Below, piece after piece: positions 15,976 to 24,157 of a stretch of DNA of 34,968 nt. The number at the start of each line of letters is the position of its first letter. Position 1 is the stretch's first letter. Origin of the DNA: Sporosarcina sp. E16_8 (GTDB lineage Bacteria > Bacillota > Bacilli > Bacillales_A > Planococcaceae). The stretch covers positions 1 to 34,968 of the forward strand of contig NZ_JADPRZ010000038.1 of assembly GCF_017347095.1 (NCBI RefSeq), given 5' to 3'. The position numbers and the translations under genes are program-made. The notes beneath the pieces are model-generated. The model ran no database searches. It was not told where the DNA came from and saw only the letters and a program-made list of their open reading frames with translations.

Positions 15976-16485
15976 ATGACTATTTATATGACATCAGGCA
16001 CACCCGAATTTATGGAAAGTTTAAAAGAAAAATATGCAGCTGAAGGTTTGATTGCTATGCATGGTCAGGGTAATTCTCTTTTATTGCATGAAACGGCAGG
16101 CAAAACAGTGTTCCAAACGCCGCGTCGCTATGAAGTAATCGGCTCTTCAGGCTCACTTTCGGAAAACGGCTATTTTGTTTTCAATAACATTCCTGTCACA
16201 GATGAAGGACGTCCCGTTTTCGAACATCGCTTTAAAGATCGTGCGGGGGCGATAGAGTCAGAACCCGGATTCATTGCCTTTCGTTTACTTCGCCCACTCG
16301 ATTCAGACACCTATATCGTCATGACAGAATGGTCGGAGAGCACCTATTATACAAGATGGAAAAACTCATCTTCTTTCGACAAGGCTCACTCCTCAAATCG
16401 CGCGGATGCTGGCGTCGACAATACGCCACATATTTTCTCGAGCGCTCCTTATGTAACGACTTATACCACTAAAGATAAAAACTGA
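15976..16485 (+). CDS. hmoB: Heme-degrading monooxygenase HmoB
   Basis: Antibiotic-biosynthesis-monooxygenase fold protein of the IsdG-like group that opens the heme ring and releases iron. 169 residues, similar along the whole length to B. subtilis HmoB (YhgC), including VFNNIPVTDEGRPVFEHRFK, RLLRPLDSDTYIVMTEW and a C-terminal SYVTTY-like end. ATG at 15976 is preferred over a TTG two codons upstream, because AAGGGGAGG is only four bases from the TTG. In B. subtilis yhgC also lies beside hemE. Confidence 0.9.
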   Translation: MTIYMTSGTPEFMESLKEKYAAEGLIAMHGQGNSLLLHETAGKTVFQTPRRYEVIGSSGSLSENGYFVFNNIPVTDEGRPVFEHRFKDRAGAIESEPGFIAFRLLRPLDSDTYIVMTEWSESTYYTRWKNSSSFDKAHSSNRADAGVDNTPHIFSSAPYVTTYTTKDKN

Positions 16486-16504
16486 CCGCCCCTAAGGCTA
16501 AAGC

Positions 16505-16742
16505 GAGGCTGCTGAAAAAGTCCTCTCTCCATCAAAATTGTGACTGAAAGTTTCCATTGAAACCGCTTCGGCGCTCGCTTATAGCTTCGGCTACCGCTGT
16601 AAGGCACCTTCGCTGGATCTACTTACGTATTTGTAAAGCCGGTCATATGGCCATTCGAATAGCACGTCAGGGGAAGAAGAATGTAGGAAAGAACCAACGG
16701 GATATCTATTATTTTGATATCAATAGAGGATACGTTTATTAA
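16505..16742 (+). pseudogene. IS1182-family remnant (end sequence and transposase fragment)
   Basis: GAGGCTGCTGAAAAAGTCC at 16505 resembles the terminal repeat of IS1182-type elements. From 16647 the frame reads MAIRIARQGKKNVGKNQ then YYFDINRG, which matches a conserved stretch of IS1182 transposases (ARQGK, NQ, YYFDVEK). The frame then stops, the rest of the transposase is absent and no second end was found. The identification rests on recalled motifs. The remaining bases to about 16880 show no gene. Confidence 0.5.
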
Positions 16743-16886
16743 ACCAAGAAGTATAAAATATCGAACCATTTACGCGTTTGAAGGTATGCCTACTTCGACC
16801 TCACATAAATACCATGCCTAAAGAAACGGGCTATCTCGTTCGGATGAATCTGTAAAACGCGCGACCCGACTATGGGTTGCGTTCTA

Positions 16887-16914
16887 TTGTTCCCTATCGA
16901 ATGTTTGCTATAAT
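16887..16914 (+). promoter_or_regulatory. Promoter of the M20 amidohydrolase gene
   Basis: TTGTTC (16887-16892), 16 bases, TATAAT (16909-16914), with a TG extended -10 (TGCTATAAT). Confidence 0.65.
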
Positions 16915-16961
16915 AGAAGTAACAACATTCAATTTAGTTAACTTTTAGGGGGGACAGTCCA

Positions 16962-18128
16962 TTGAAAGAACAATTGTATGAAAAACTCGATAGCGCTTAT
17001 GAGGATATGGTCGTCATTCGTCGTCATCTTCACATGAATCCTGAATTATCTTTTAAGGAAGAAAAAACTGCGCAATTCATACATGATTTCTACGCCGATC
17101 TTGGAGTTGAAGTACGTAAAGGGGTTGGCGGAAACGGTGTGGTTGCTCGCGTTAAAGGTGGAAGACCTGGTAAGACGGTTGCACTGCGCGCCGATTTCGA
17201 CGCACTACCGATTCAAGATGAAAAGGATGTAGCGTATAAATCAACTGTTCCAGGCGTCATGCATGCTTGTGGTCACGATGGACATACCGCTACGCTACTC
17301 CAACTTGCAAAAGCCATTCATGAATTGCATGAAGACCTCGCCGGCGAATACGTCTTCATTCACCAACACGCAGAAGAATTTGCTCCAGGCGGTGCAATTT
17401 CCATGATTGAAGACGGTTGCCTTGACGGAGTTGATGTCATTTTCGGAACGCATCTTTGGTCTTTGACATCTTTAGGTACAATCGAATATTTGGCCGGTCC
17501 TGTAATGGCAGCAGCAGACCGTTTTGACATTAAAATCCAAGGTGCTGGCGGTCATGGTGCGGCTCCGCATCAAACGAAAGACGCCGTCGTAATTGGTGCA
17601 CAGCTTGTCATGAATTTACAACAGCTTGTTTCTCGTCGCGTCAATCCAATCGATTCTGCAGTGTTATCTATCGGTTCATTCGTTGCACAAAATGCATTCA
17701 ACGTCATCGCTGATTCAGCAATACTGGGCGGTACGGTACGAACATTCAACCCCGATATTCGCCACTTGATGGAACGCGAAATGAAACGGATCGTTGATGG
17801 GACTGCACTTGCAAATGACTGTACAATCGATTTCGAATACGTCCGCGGTTATCCAGCCGTTGTCAATCATGCAGCCGAAACAGAATTCTTGAAGACTGTG
17901 GCGGAAGGTATTCTTGGCGTGAATTCAGTCGTGGAATCAACCCCACAAATGGGCGGCGAAGATTTTGCATACTACTTGGAAAAAGTACCTGGTACATTTT
18001 TCTTCACTGGCGCAAAACCTGACAATCCCTATCCACATCATCACCCAAAATTCGACATCGATGAAAATGCGATGCTTCTCGCGGCGAAGACACTCGGCGC
18101 TGCAGCAATCGATTTCCAAAGTTTATAA
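16962..18128 (+). CDS. M20 family metal-dependent amidohydrolase
   Basis: A 388-residue member of the M20D group (N-acyl-amino-acid or hippurate hydrolase type), which removes acyl groups from amino acids or related amides in the cytoplasm. Metal-site motifs are intact: HACGHDGHTA, QHAEEFAPGG, GTHLW and YPHHHPKFDIDE; the small lid domain spans about residues 180-295 with AGGHGAAPHQTKDAV. Start is TTG at 16962, with AGGGGGGAC seven bases upstream. It is a single-gene unit with its own promoter and terminator. The exact substrate cannot be told; YhaA and YxeP are the nearest families I recall. Confidence 0.88.
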   Translation: MKEQLYEKLDSAYEDMVVIRRHLHMNPELSFKEEKTAQFIHDFYADLGVEVRKGVGGNGVVARVKGGRPGKTVALRADFDALPIQDEKDVAYKSTVPGVMHACGHDGHTATLLQLAKAIHELHEDLAGEYVFIHQHAEEFAPGGAISMIEDGCLDGVDVIFGTHLWSLTSLGTIEYLAGPVMAAADRFDIKIQGAGGHGAAPHQTKDAVVIGAQLVMNLQQLVSRRVNPIDSAVLSIGSFVAQNAFNVIADSAILGGTVRTFNPDIRHLMEREMKRIVDGTALANDCTIDFEYVRGYPAVVNHAAETEFLKTVAEGILGVNSVVESTPQMGGEDFAYYLEKVPGTFFFTGAKPDNPYPHHHPKFDIDENAMLLAAKTLGAAAIDFQSL

Positions 18129-18131
18129 AGC

Positions 18132-18172
18132 GAAGGCCTTCCCCCTTATCTAGGAGTGGAAGGCCTTTTTTG
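18132..18172 (+). terminator. Terminator of the amidohydrolase gene
   Basis: GAAGGCCTTCC pairs with GGAAGGCCTT, followed by TTTTTT. Confidence 0.85.
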
Positions 18173-18298
18173 TCCAGTATATTTGCGCGAAAAATCGTCT
18201 ATTCGGTAGTATACATCAACTATCATCTAGGCAAACATCACGTTTGCAGTGCTAATAGACTAACAATGACACTATTTCAATTTACCCATCAAATAGGA

Positions 18299-18326
18299 TT
18301 GATTTTTAAATTTTCTGATTTATACT
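18299..18326 (+). promoter_or_regulatory. Putative promoter of comK
   Basis: TTGATT (18299-18304), 16 bases, TATACT (18321-18326). The region from 18173 to here is AT-rich with no gene. I saw no clear pair of ComK boxes (AAAAN5TTTT), so autoregulation is not shown. Confidence 0.5.
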
Positions 18327-18369
18327 TTAATTTAGACGACTACAATAAAACTAGAAGAGGTGCATTCAT

Positions 18370-18888
18370 TTGGATAAGAAGAGAAGAAAAGGAAGTTATA
18401 TTGTCTCTTTTGATACTTTGTTGTTACAACCTGTTTTCAAAGAGAATAATATATCAACGCAAGTAATTGAAAGAAATGGGCATTTTCACATTTCACAAAA
18501 ACCAATTCACGTCGTTAGAAAGTCTTGCGATTATTATGGTGGCTCTTTACAAAATTCGACGAATTCGGCAAAACTAGCAATTGGGAAACGCCATAAAACA
18601 CCTATAATTATAGCTCATGATTTCGGTGTACCTTTTATCTTTCTACCCACAATGTCTCCGAATTCTAGACAGAATGCCTGGATAGCATACAGCGCGATTG
18701 ATAACATAGAGGCGGATAATATGGGGTGTATTATCTACTTGGAAAATGGCCTTTCCTTCAAGTTCGATGTTTCGGCTACAACAATGTATCGCCAATTTGC
18801 AGTCGCCACTCTTCTTGAAAAAAACTTTTTAAAAAAGCAAAGACAATTGAACAGGCCATCCAAGTTTGACTTCCCAGATGAATATTGA
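18370..18888 (+). CDS. comK: Competence transcription factor ComK
   Basis: ComK activates the DNA-uptake genes in Bacillus. This 172-residue protein matches it in the core: KPIHVVRKSCDYYGGSL, KRHKTPIII, PFIFLPTMSPNSRQNAWIAY. Start is TTG at 18370 with AGAGGTG eight bases upstream. It is about 20 residues shorter than the 192-residue B. subtilis protein at the C-terminus, ending KFDFPDEY where B. subtilis has FMLYPKED and continues. That region carries the MecA-ClpCP recognition signal in B. subtilis, so turnover control may differ here. It converges with the YhjD-like gene, the stop codons being one base apart. Confidence 0.88.
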   Translation: MDKKRRKGSYIVSFDTLLLQPVFKENNISTQVIERNGHFHISQKPIHVVRKSCDYYGGSLQNSTNSAKLAIGKRHKTPIIIAHDFGVPFIFLPTMSPNSRQNAWIAYSAIDNIEADNMGCIIYLENGLSFKFDVSATTMYRQFAVATLLEKNFLKKQRQLNRPSKFDFPDEY

Positions 18889-18889
18889 C

Positions 18890-19249
18890 TTACCTTTCGA
18901 TCATGGCGAAGTAAACGTTTAACAATTCTTCCGTCCGATTACGTAGGCGAACGTTCAAATAGCGTCTGTGGTCCTTCTTATCCCCGTGTACGAATAGATA
19001 CTCGGTAAAGGTCGCGTCCGTCTTGTTGCGTATAACCTGCATATTATGACGACGTAAGTAGAGGGTGGTTTCCCTAAGTTCGGCACGCGCACTCTTTGTT
19101 GCTTCATCAACAAGTTTGACATAAGGTCCTTTCAGTTTGAATGGACCTTTGTCAAATGAATCCCTATCTTTTTCCAGTACAATTAGAAGCATCGGCAAAT
19201 AAATCATGTTTTCAAAATGCGGCAATGCCTCTGCGGGTATTAAATGCAT
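18890..19249 (-). CDS. Conserved hypothetical protein, YhjD-like
   Basis: A soluble 119-residue protein, predicted mostly helical, with MIYLPMLLIVLEKDRDSFDK near the start and RLRNRTEELLNVYF near the end. It resembles YhjD of B. subtilis, which also lies in the comK region; no function is known to me. ATG preceded by GGAGGAAGGGAC. It has its own promoter at 19295-19323 and runs tail to tail into comK. Confidence 0.75.
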   Translation of the reverse strand: MHLIPAEALPHFENMIYLPMLLIVLEKDRDSFDKGPFKLKGPYVKLVDEATKSARAELRETTLYLRRHNMQVIRNKTDATFTEYLFVHGDKKDHRRYLNVRLRNRTEELLNVYFAMIER

Positions 19250-19294
19250 TTTAACCGTCCCTTCCTCCAGTACAGAACATTAGTTCTTATTCAT

Positions 19295-19323
19295 ATTGTA
19301 TGCCCTTACCACTGGAAAAACAA
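19295..19323 (-). promoter_or_regulatory. Promoter of the YhjD-like gene
   Basis: On the minus strand TTGTTT (19318-19323), 17 bases, TACAAT (19295-19300). Confidence 0.65.
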
Positions 19324-19422
19324 CCTACAAGTTTCTGGTATTATTCGCGGGGTTTGTACGACGGAATCATGGTACTCTACAACAGAAAAAAAGTTAAGAA
19401 CCACTTTTCCTCAAAAATGAAC

Positions 19423-19461
19423 ACAAAAAAAAGACTTTCAGCAATTACAACTGAAAGTCTT
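19423..19461 (-). terminator. Terminator of the lipoprotein gene
   Basis: AAGACTTTCAG and CTGAAAGTCTT form a perfect 11-bp stem; on the minus strand it is followed by a run of eight T. Confidence 0.85.
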
Positions 19462-19476
19462 ACATAGTAAGCCCTC

Positions 19477-20046
19477 TTACTTTTTCCCTTCATCGCCGAT
19501 GTAATGCACCGATACAGCCTTCCAACCGCTATCGTTTTTCGTGAATACGGTCACTTGTCTACCATCCTGCTTGGTCACAAGACCAGTAGATAGTTGTTTA
19601 TATGATGTCTTCAAATTCGAGAATACTTGGGCTTCCTTATCAGAATACTTTACAATCGTTACGTTCGATACTTCGCGATTCAGTTCATATTCACTAAATT
19701 GTTCTTCCATGAACGCGCGTTCTTCCTCAAAATCATAGTCTTTTGGAGACAATGTATCCAAATAACCATCGATATCTTGCTCATTCAACGTATCGATATT
19801 CACCTTATAGGCAGCTAAAATTTGTTCTTTCTCTTCAGCTGGAACACCAGACGCTTCTTCTATCGCGCCTCCCTCTAAGCTAAAACCTACTTTTTTATCA
19901 TCCACGCCATGATCAATTGCACCATTTTCATTCGCAGCCTCGCCATCATCCACCGAGCCGCTTCCTGTCGATTTCTCTGCATCGTTACTACACGCACCAA
20001 GTAGCAGAAGGAATGACATACTTATAGGAACAAACATCTTTTTCAT
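19477..20046 (-). CDS. Lipoprotein with an NTF2/SnoaL-like domain
   Basis: 189 residues with a lipoprotein signal peptide: KK at the start, a hydrophobic core and the lipobox LLGAC (Cys19), so it is anchored to the outer face of the membrane. Residues 20-70 are acidic, low complexity and probably a flexible linker. From about 75 the pattern (helices EEKEQILAAYKVNIDTLNEQDIDG-like, then YDFEEERAFMEEQF, then strands VTIVKYSDKEAQVFSNLKT and QVTVFTKNDSGWKAVSVHYI) suggests a cone-shaped NTF2-like domain. Ribosome site GGGAGG. No function is known. It lies between comK and degSU as an independent unit. Confidence 0.8.
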   Translation of the reverse strand: MKKMFVPISMSFLLLLGACSNDAEKSTGSGSVDDGEAANENGAIDHGVDDKKVGFSLEGGAIEEASGVPAEEKEQILAAYKVNIDTLNEQDIDGYLDTLSPKDYDFEEERAFMEEQFSEYELNREVSNVTIVKYSDKEAQVFSNLKTSYKQLSTGLVTKQDGRQVTVFTKNDSGWKAVSVHYIGDEGKK

Positions 20047-20068
20047 CTTTTTTTCCTCCCGAACAGGT

Positions 20069-20097
20069 AAAAAGGCCGCTCCAACTGGAAGGCCTTT
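20069..20097 (-). terminator. Terminator of the degSU operon
   Basis: On the minus strand AAAGGCC pairs with GGCCTTT, with a small inner TCC/GGA stem, followed by TTTTT. Confidence 0.7.
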
Positions 20098-20166
20098 CTC
20101 CTTTTATTTAAGAAAAGCGCAAGGTGTCGGAAAAATTACACTTTCTTATTTTCAACAGTTTCTAAT

Positions 20167-20847
20167 TTACTTCACTTCTACCCAACCATTTTTAATAGCA
20201 GTTACAACTGCTTGTGTTCGGTCATTTACAGCCATTTTTTGCAAAATGCTTGAAACGTGGTTTTTAACCGTCTTTTCGGAAATGAATAACGTTTCTCCAA
20301 TTGTCCGGTTACTTTGCCCATCCGTCAACAGTTGCAATACTTCACACTCACGTTTTGTAAGTAAGTGGAATGGACGACGGATATCATTTTGCTGGAATGA
20401 GCCCTTATGTTCCCGTTCACTCAATCTGCGGAATTCTGTAACAAGATTATGTGTCACTTTCGGATGAAGATACGAACCGCCCATCTCAACGACCTTAATC
20501 GCTTGAACGATTGCATCAGCATCCATCTCTTTCAGCATATAGCCTAATGCACCCGTTTTAAGTGCATGCGATACATAGGACTCGTCATCATGAATCGACA
20601 ACATAATTACCTTCGCGCCAGGAAACTCTTTGACAAGATTCTCAGTCGCATCGATACCATTCATACGTGGCATGTTAATATCCATAAGAACAACATCCGG
20701 TTCGCACTGTCTATACAGTTCATTTACTTCGCTACCGTCATCACCTTCTGCAACAACTTCAAAAGAGTCTTCAAAATCAAGGATTCTCTTTACCCCTTCA
20801 CGGAATAATTGGTGATCATCTACAATTAATATTTTCGTAACAGTCAT
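20167..20847 (-). CDS. degU: Response regulator DegU
   Basis: NarL/LuxR-family regulator of exoenzymes, competence, motility and biofilm. 226 residues: receiver domain with phosphoacceptor D56 ([13 protein letters not shown]) at the same number as in B. subtilis when the start is taken at 20847, and a C-terminal LuxR-type helix-turn-helix ([35 protein letters not shown]). GGGGAGG lies at the right distance from this ATG, while the ATG two codons upstream is too close. It follows degS by about 20 bases. Confidence 0.96.
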   Translation of the reverse strand: MTVTKILIVDDHQLFREGVKRILDFEDSFEVVAEGDDGSEVNELYRQCEPDVVLMDINMPRMNGIDATENLVKEFPGAKVIMLSIHDDESYVSHALKTGALGYMLKEMDADAIVQAIKVVEMGGSYLHPKVTHNLVTEFRRLSEREHKGSFQQNDIRRPFHLLTKRECEVLQLLTDGQSNRTIGETLFISEKTVKNHVSSILQKMAVNDRTQAVVTAIKNGWVEVK

Positions 20848-20868
20848 AGTCATTTCCTCCCCATCTAT

Positions 20869-22026
20869 CTAGCCGTCAATTATTTCACTCCGAAACGGAA
20901 TGCGGAAATGGATCATTGTTCCGTTGCCAGGCGTTGAAGTGATTGTCATATCGCCTTTTAATAAATCAATTCGTTCCCGCATCCCGATTAAACCGAACGA
21001 CTTATCTTTCACTTCATTTTGGTTGAATCCTTGTCCGTTATCCTTAACGATAATATTCATTATATCGCGAAGCCATTCAGTTTTCACCCAAATGTCCTTC
21101 GATTTTCCATGTTTCAGTGCATTAGATACAGATTCTTGTACAAGTCGGAAGACCGACACTTCAAAATTCGTTTGAAAACGCTGCTCTTGGCCACTATTTT
21201 GAAAGTGAATTTCAACACCTTTTTCATATTCCTCGATTGTCGACAAATACTTTCTCAATGTCGGAATTAGGCCAAGATCGTCAAGCGCCATAGGTCGAAG
21301 ATCATAAATGATACGCCGGACTTCATAAAGTGCATTCCTGACCATCACTTTGAGGTCTGCTAGTTCACCAAGTGCAGGTTTAGGACCTTTTTCTACAAAA
21401 ATCTTTTCAATCAAACCAGTACGAATCATCACATTCGCCAACATTTGCGCAGGCCCATCATGAATGTCACGGGAAAGTCTCTTGCGCTCCTCTTCCTGTG
21501 CCTGAATAATTCTGATGCTAAAATCCTGCTTGTGTCTCGCATTTTCAAGTGCTTCACCAACATTTTTTAAATCAGATGTCAAATAGTTAATAACGGTCGC
21601 CACTTGATTAACAAGCTGATCCGCACGTTCAATTGTATCGAGAAGCGCTACAAGGCGTCTGTCTAAATCATCCCGACGTGCACGCAGCTGCTTCTCCTCC
21701 ATCCGGTTAATGGATAATCGGACATGTAAGTCATTCGCAACTTCGTAAGCCTCTCTCACTTGTTCCTCTGAGTAATTCATGAAGTTCTTCGAGACGTCGG
21801 CGAGACGTTTGCGTGAATGGCCAGTCATATTTTCCAAATAGTCGCCTTCGGTTATTGCCCGGGAAATATCACTTTTGACCGTTACAAGCTCTTTTTTCAT
21901 ATCGACAAAGCTTTGACGGCTTTGTTCGCTTATAATAAAGATGTCGTTCTTTGAGTGATCCATAGCACGGACCATACTATTAAAGATTGTTTCAAGCGTT
22001 TGGATATCAACTACATTCTCCTTCAA
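20869..22026 (-). CDS. degS: Sensor kinase DegS
   Basis: Cytoplasmic histidine kinase partner of DegU. 385 residues: an N-terminal coiled-coil sensor region (about 1-170), the HisKA_3 box RLSRDIHDGPAQML with phosphoacceptor H189, and the ATPase domain with SNALKHGK, DNGQGFN and FGLIGMRERI. Start is TTG at 22026 with GGGGGG nine bases upstream. Divergent from yvyE as in B. subtilis. Confidence 0.96.
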   Translation of the reverse strand: MKENVVDIQTLETIFNSMVRAMDHSKNDIFIISEQSRQSFVDMKKELVTVKSDISRAITEGDYLENMTGHSRKRLADVSKNFMNYSEEQVREAYEVANDLHVRLSINRMEEKQLRARRDDLDRRLVALLDTIERADQLVNQVATVINYLTSDLKNVGEALENARHKQDFSIRIIQAQEEERKRLSRDIHDGPAQMLANVMIRTGLIEKIFVEKGPKPALGELADLKVMVRNALYEVRRIIYDLRPMALDDLGLIPTLRKYLSTIEEYEKGVEIHFQNSGQEQRFQTNFEVSVFRLVQESVSNALKHGKSKDIWVKTEWLRDIMNIIVKDNGQGFNQNEVKDKSFGLIGMRERIDLLKGDMTITSTPGNGTMIHFRIPFRSEIIDG

Positions 22027-22183
22027 TACTAAGTTCCCCCCGCCTACAGCCTGAAAAATTATATATATGCTAAAGTAAGATGTGTTACAGGAATACTAAT
22101 TTCCTTACACACTTCATTATAGTATAACATCATAGCGCCAAATGGATATTAAGATTGTATTACAAGTGATGGAGGTGCCGCAA

Positions 22184-22816
22184 ATGCGAGCAGATTATTA
22201 TACAGTTAAAAATAACGGAGAAAGTGAATTGATCATCCAAAAGTCAAGGTTTCTCACCTATGTGTTGCGTGCAGAAACGGAAGATGAAGCTCTCGAGTTC
22301 ATTCAGGAAATCAAGAAAAAACATCATAATGCCAATCACAACTGTTCAGCATATATGATTGGCGAGCACGATACTATCCAAAAAGCGAATGATGATGGTG
22401 AACCAACGGGTACGGCTGGCGTACCAATACTTGAGGTCTTAAAAAAACAAGGGTTGAAAGATACTGTCGTCGTTGTGACGCGCTATTTTGGGGGTATCAA
22501 GCTTGGAAGCGGTGGATTAATCCGTGCGTATGGCCGAGCGACGTCTGAGGGCATTACAGCCGCAGGCACTGTCGAAAGAAAACTTCATCATTTGATGAAG
22601 GTAACGATTGATTATACATGGTTGGGGAAAGTCGAAAACGAGATAAGGCAGTCCGCTTATCCGCTAAAAGAAATTTCCTATACGGACGGCGTCAACTTAT
22701 TCGTATACGTTCCAGTGGCAGTAACGGATGTTTTCACTGCTTGGATGGCTGAACTGACAAATGGACAGGCGGGAATTGTGTCAACTTCTAGCGATTTTCT
22801 CGAGTTCGACAACTAA
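22184..22816 (+). CDS. yvyE: IMPACT/YigZ family protein YvyE
   Basis: Member of the UPF0029/IMPACT family: N-terminal domain with HNANHNCSAYMIGEHD and DDGEPTGTAGVPILE, then VVTRYFGGIKLGSGGLIRAYG, and a C-terminal ferredoxin-like domain. Its molecular role is not settled; eukaryotic IMPACT acts on the translational stress kinase GCN2. 210 residues from ATG 22184, chosen because GGAGGTG sits seven bases upstream; the frame is open further upstream without a ribosome site. It keeps the Bacillus order degU-degS / yvyE-tagV-tagO. Confidence 0.92.
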   Translation: MRADYYTVKNNGESELIIQKSRFLTYVLRAETEDEALEFIQEIKKKHHNANHNCSAYMIGEHDTIQKANDDGEPTGTAGVPILEVLKKQGLKDTVVVVTRYFGGIKLGSGGLIRAYGRATSEGITAAGTVERKLHHLMKVTIDYTWLGKVENEIRQSAYPLKEISYTDGVNLFVYVPVAVTDVFTAWMAELTNGQAGIVSTSSDFLEFDN

Positions 22817-22828
22817 CTAAAAAAATAG

Positions 22829-22912
22829 TATAATAGAAAAGATCATGAGGATTTGTGTCACAAAGCCTTGTGATTCGTTATGCTATTTTCACCTTTTGAC
22901 ATGCTTTGTCAA
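22829..22912 (+). promoter_or_regulatory. Leader of tagV: -10 element and two short palindromes
   Basis: TATAAT at 22829-22834 lies just after the yvyE stop and would give a leader of about 125 bases before tagV. The leader contains TTGTGTCACAA (22853-22863) and TTGACATGCTTTGTCAA (22896-22912), both symmetrical. They may be operators or small hairpins; no regulator is assigned. Confidence 0.4.
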
Positions 22913-22966
22913 TTATATGATCAGCTATGAAAAAACTTACATAGTCGATTCTGGAGGAACTAAACA

Positions 22967-24022
22967 ATGAAAAGAAAAGACTATAAAAGAAGAAACAAAT
23001 CGTCTGGGAAGCGCTTAGCCATAAAAGTTATGCTCCTTCTCACATTGTCCCTATTTCTTGTTGTTGCAGCCTACGCTGCTTCACTACAGAAAAAAGCAGA
23101 GAGTATGGCGGTTAGTGCATATGAAGCCGTCCCTGATCGACCAAAATCTGAAATTCGCGAAGTAAAAGTCGAGCCAGCAAACGACAATGTTTCAATTCTA
23201 TTCATCGGCGTCGATGACAGTGAAGCCCGCCACCAAGGCGATAGCAACAGCCGGTCGGATGCACTCCTACTTGCTACATTGAATCCTGCCAATAAATCTG
23301 TGAAACTGGTTAGTATTCCGCGTGATTCATACGCTTATATTCCAGAAGTCGGGTACCGTGATAAAATCACCCATGCTCATGCATTCGGTGGAACCCGTGC
23401 AACAATCGAAACTGTAGAAGAATTGTTCGAGATCCCGGTCGACTACTATGTGAAGATGAATTTCAATGCATTCATTGATGTTGTTGATGCAATTGATGGA
23501 ATAGACGTTGAGGTTCCATACGACCGTACAGAAAAAGACGAAAATGATAAATATACGATTCATCTAAAAAAAGGTCCGCAACATCTTGACGGCAAACATG
23601 CCCTCGCACTTGCACGGACGCGTAAACTCGATACGGACGTCGAACGCGGAAAACGTCAGCAAATGATTTTGCAAGCAATCATGAAAGAAGCCGTTTCAGT
23701 GAAATCAGTAACGAAGTATGGTGATGTTATTGAGGCAGTTGGCGACAACATGAAAACCGACATGACGTTCGACGAAATGAAATCATTCTTGGAATATGTA
23801 AAAGGCGGTATGCCACAAGTCGATACACTCAGTTTGAAAGGTTACGACGACATGTCTACAGGTATTTATTACTGGAAACTCGATGAAACCTATTTAGCTG
23901 AAGTGAAGAACATATTGCAAGCACATCTTGGTCTTATTCCCGACTCCTCCAGTCTGACGGACAGTGGTTCGACCATAATTGGTTCAACAGAAGAAGCTTC
24001 AGAAGATAGTGTTACTAACTGA
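22967..24022 (+). CDS. tagV: LytR-CpsA-Psr wall polymer transferase (TagV/YvhJ-like)
   Basis: Attaches undecaprenyl-linked teichoic acid or other glycopolymer to peptidoglycan, outside the membrane. 351 residues: basic cytoplasmic tail, one membrane segment (about 20-40), then the LCP domain with SILFIGVDDSE, SRSDALLLATLNP, VSIPRDSYAYIP, DYYVKMNFNAFIDVVDAIDG and ALALARTRKLDTDVERGKRQQ, which carry the Arg and Asp residues that bind the lipid pyrophosphate. The C-terminal 25 residues are Ser/Thr-rich and probably disordered. GGAGG seven bases before ATG. Position beside tagO supports a wall-teichoic-acid role. Confidence 0.92.
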   Translation: MKRKDYKRRNKSSGKRLAIKVMLLLTLSLFLVVAAYAASLQKKAESMAVSAYEAVPDRPKSEIREVKVEPANDNVSILFIGVDDSEARHQGDSNSRSDALLLATLNPANKSVKLVSIPRDSYAYIPEVGYRDKITHAHAFGGTRATIETVEELFEIPVDYYVKMNFNAFIDVVDAIDGIDVEVPYDRTEKDENDKYTIHLKKGPQHLDGKHALALARTRKLDTDVERGKRQQMILQAIMKEAVSVKSVTKYGDVIEAVGDNMKTDMTFDEMKSFLEYVKGGMPQVDTLSLKGYDDMSTGIYYWKLDETYLAEVKNILQAHLGLIPDSSSLTDSGSTIIGSTEEASEDSVTN

Positions 24023-24027
24023 TACCG

Positions 24028-24061
24028 AAAGAACCAGGCTAAAGATAGCTGGTTCTTTTTT
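24028..24061 (+). terminator. Terminator of tagV
   Basis: AAGAACCAGGCT pairs with AGCTGGTTCTT (one bulge), followed by TTTTTT. Confidence 0.8.
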
Positions 24062-24080
24062 CTTTCCGCACATAATTCAA

Positions 24081-24127
24081 TAAAAAATGGCCATGCTACC
24101 TTAATGAAAAGGTGCATGGCCATTTTA
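24081..24127 (-). terminator. Terminator of tagO
   Basis: AAAATGGCCATGC and GCATGGCCATTTT form a 13-bp stem, extended by ACCTT/AAGGT, with T-rich flanks on both sides. It lies 31 bases after the tagO stop. Confidence 0.8.
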
Positions 24128-24157
24128 TTCTTATTGTCTAGTGTTCAAACAGCTGTG

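Noticed and set aside
22027..22183. Precise divergent promoters of degS and yvyE
   Set aside because: Several overlapping TATA-like elements (TATACT, TATAAT, TATATAAT) are present but none has a convincing -35 partner, so no coordinates are given.
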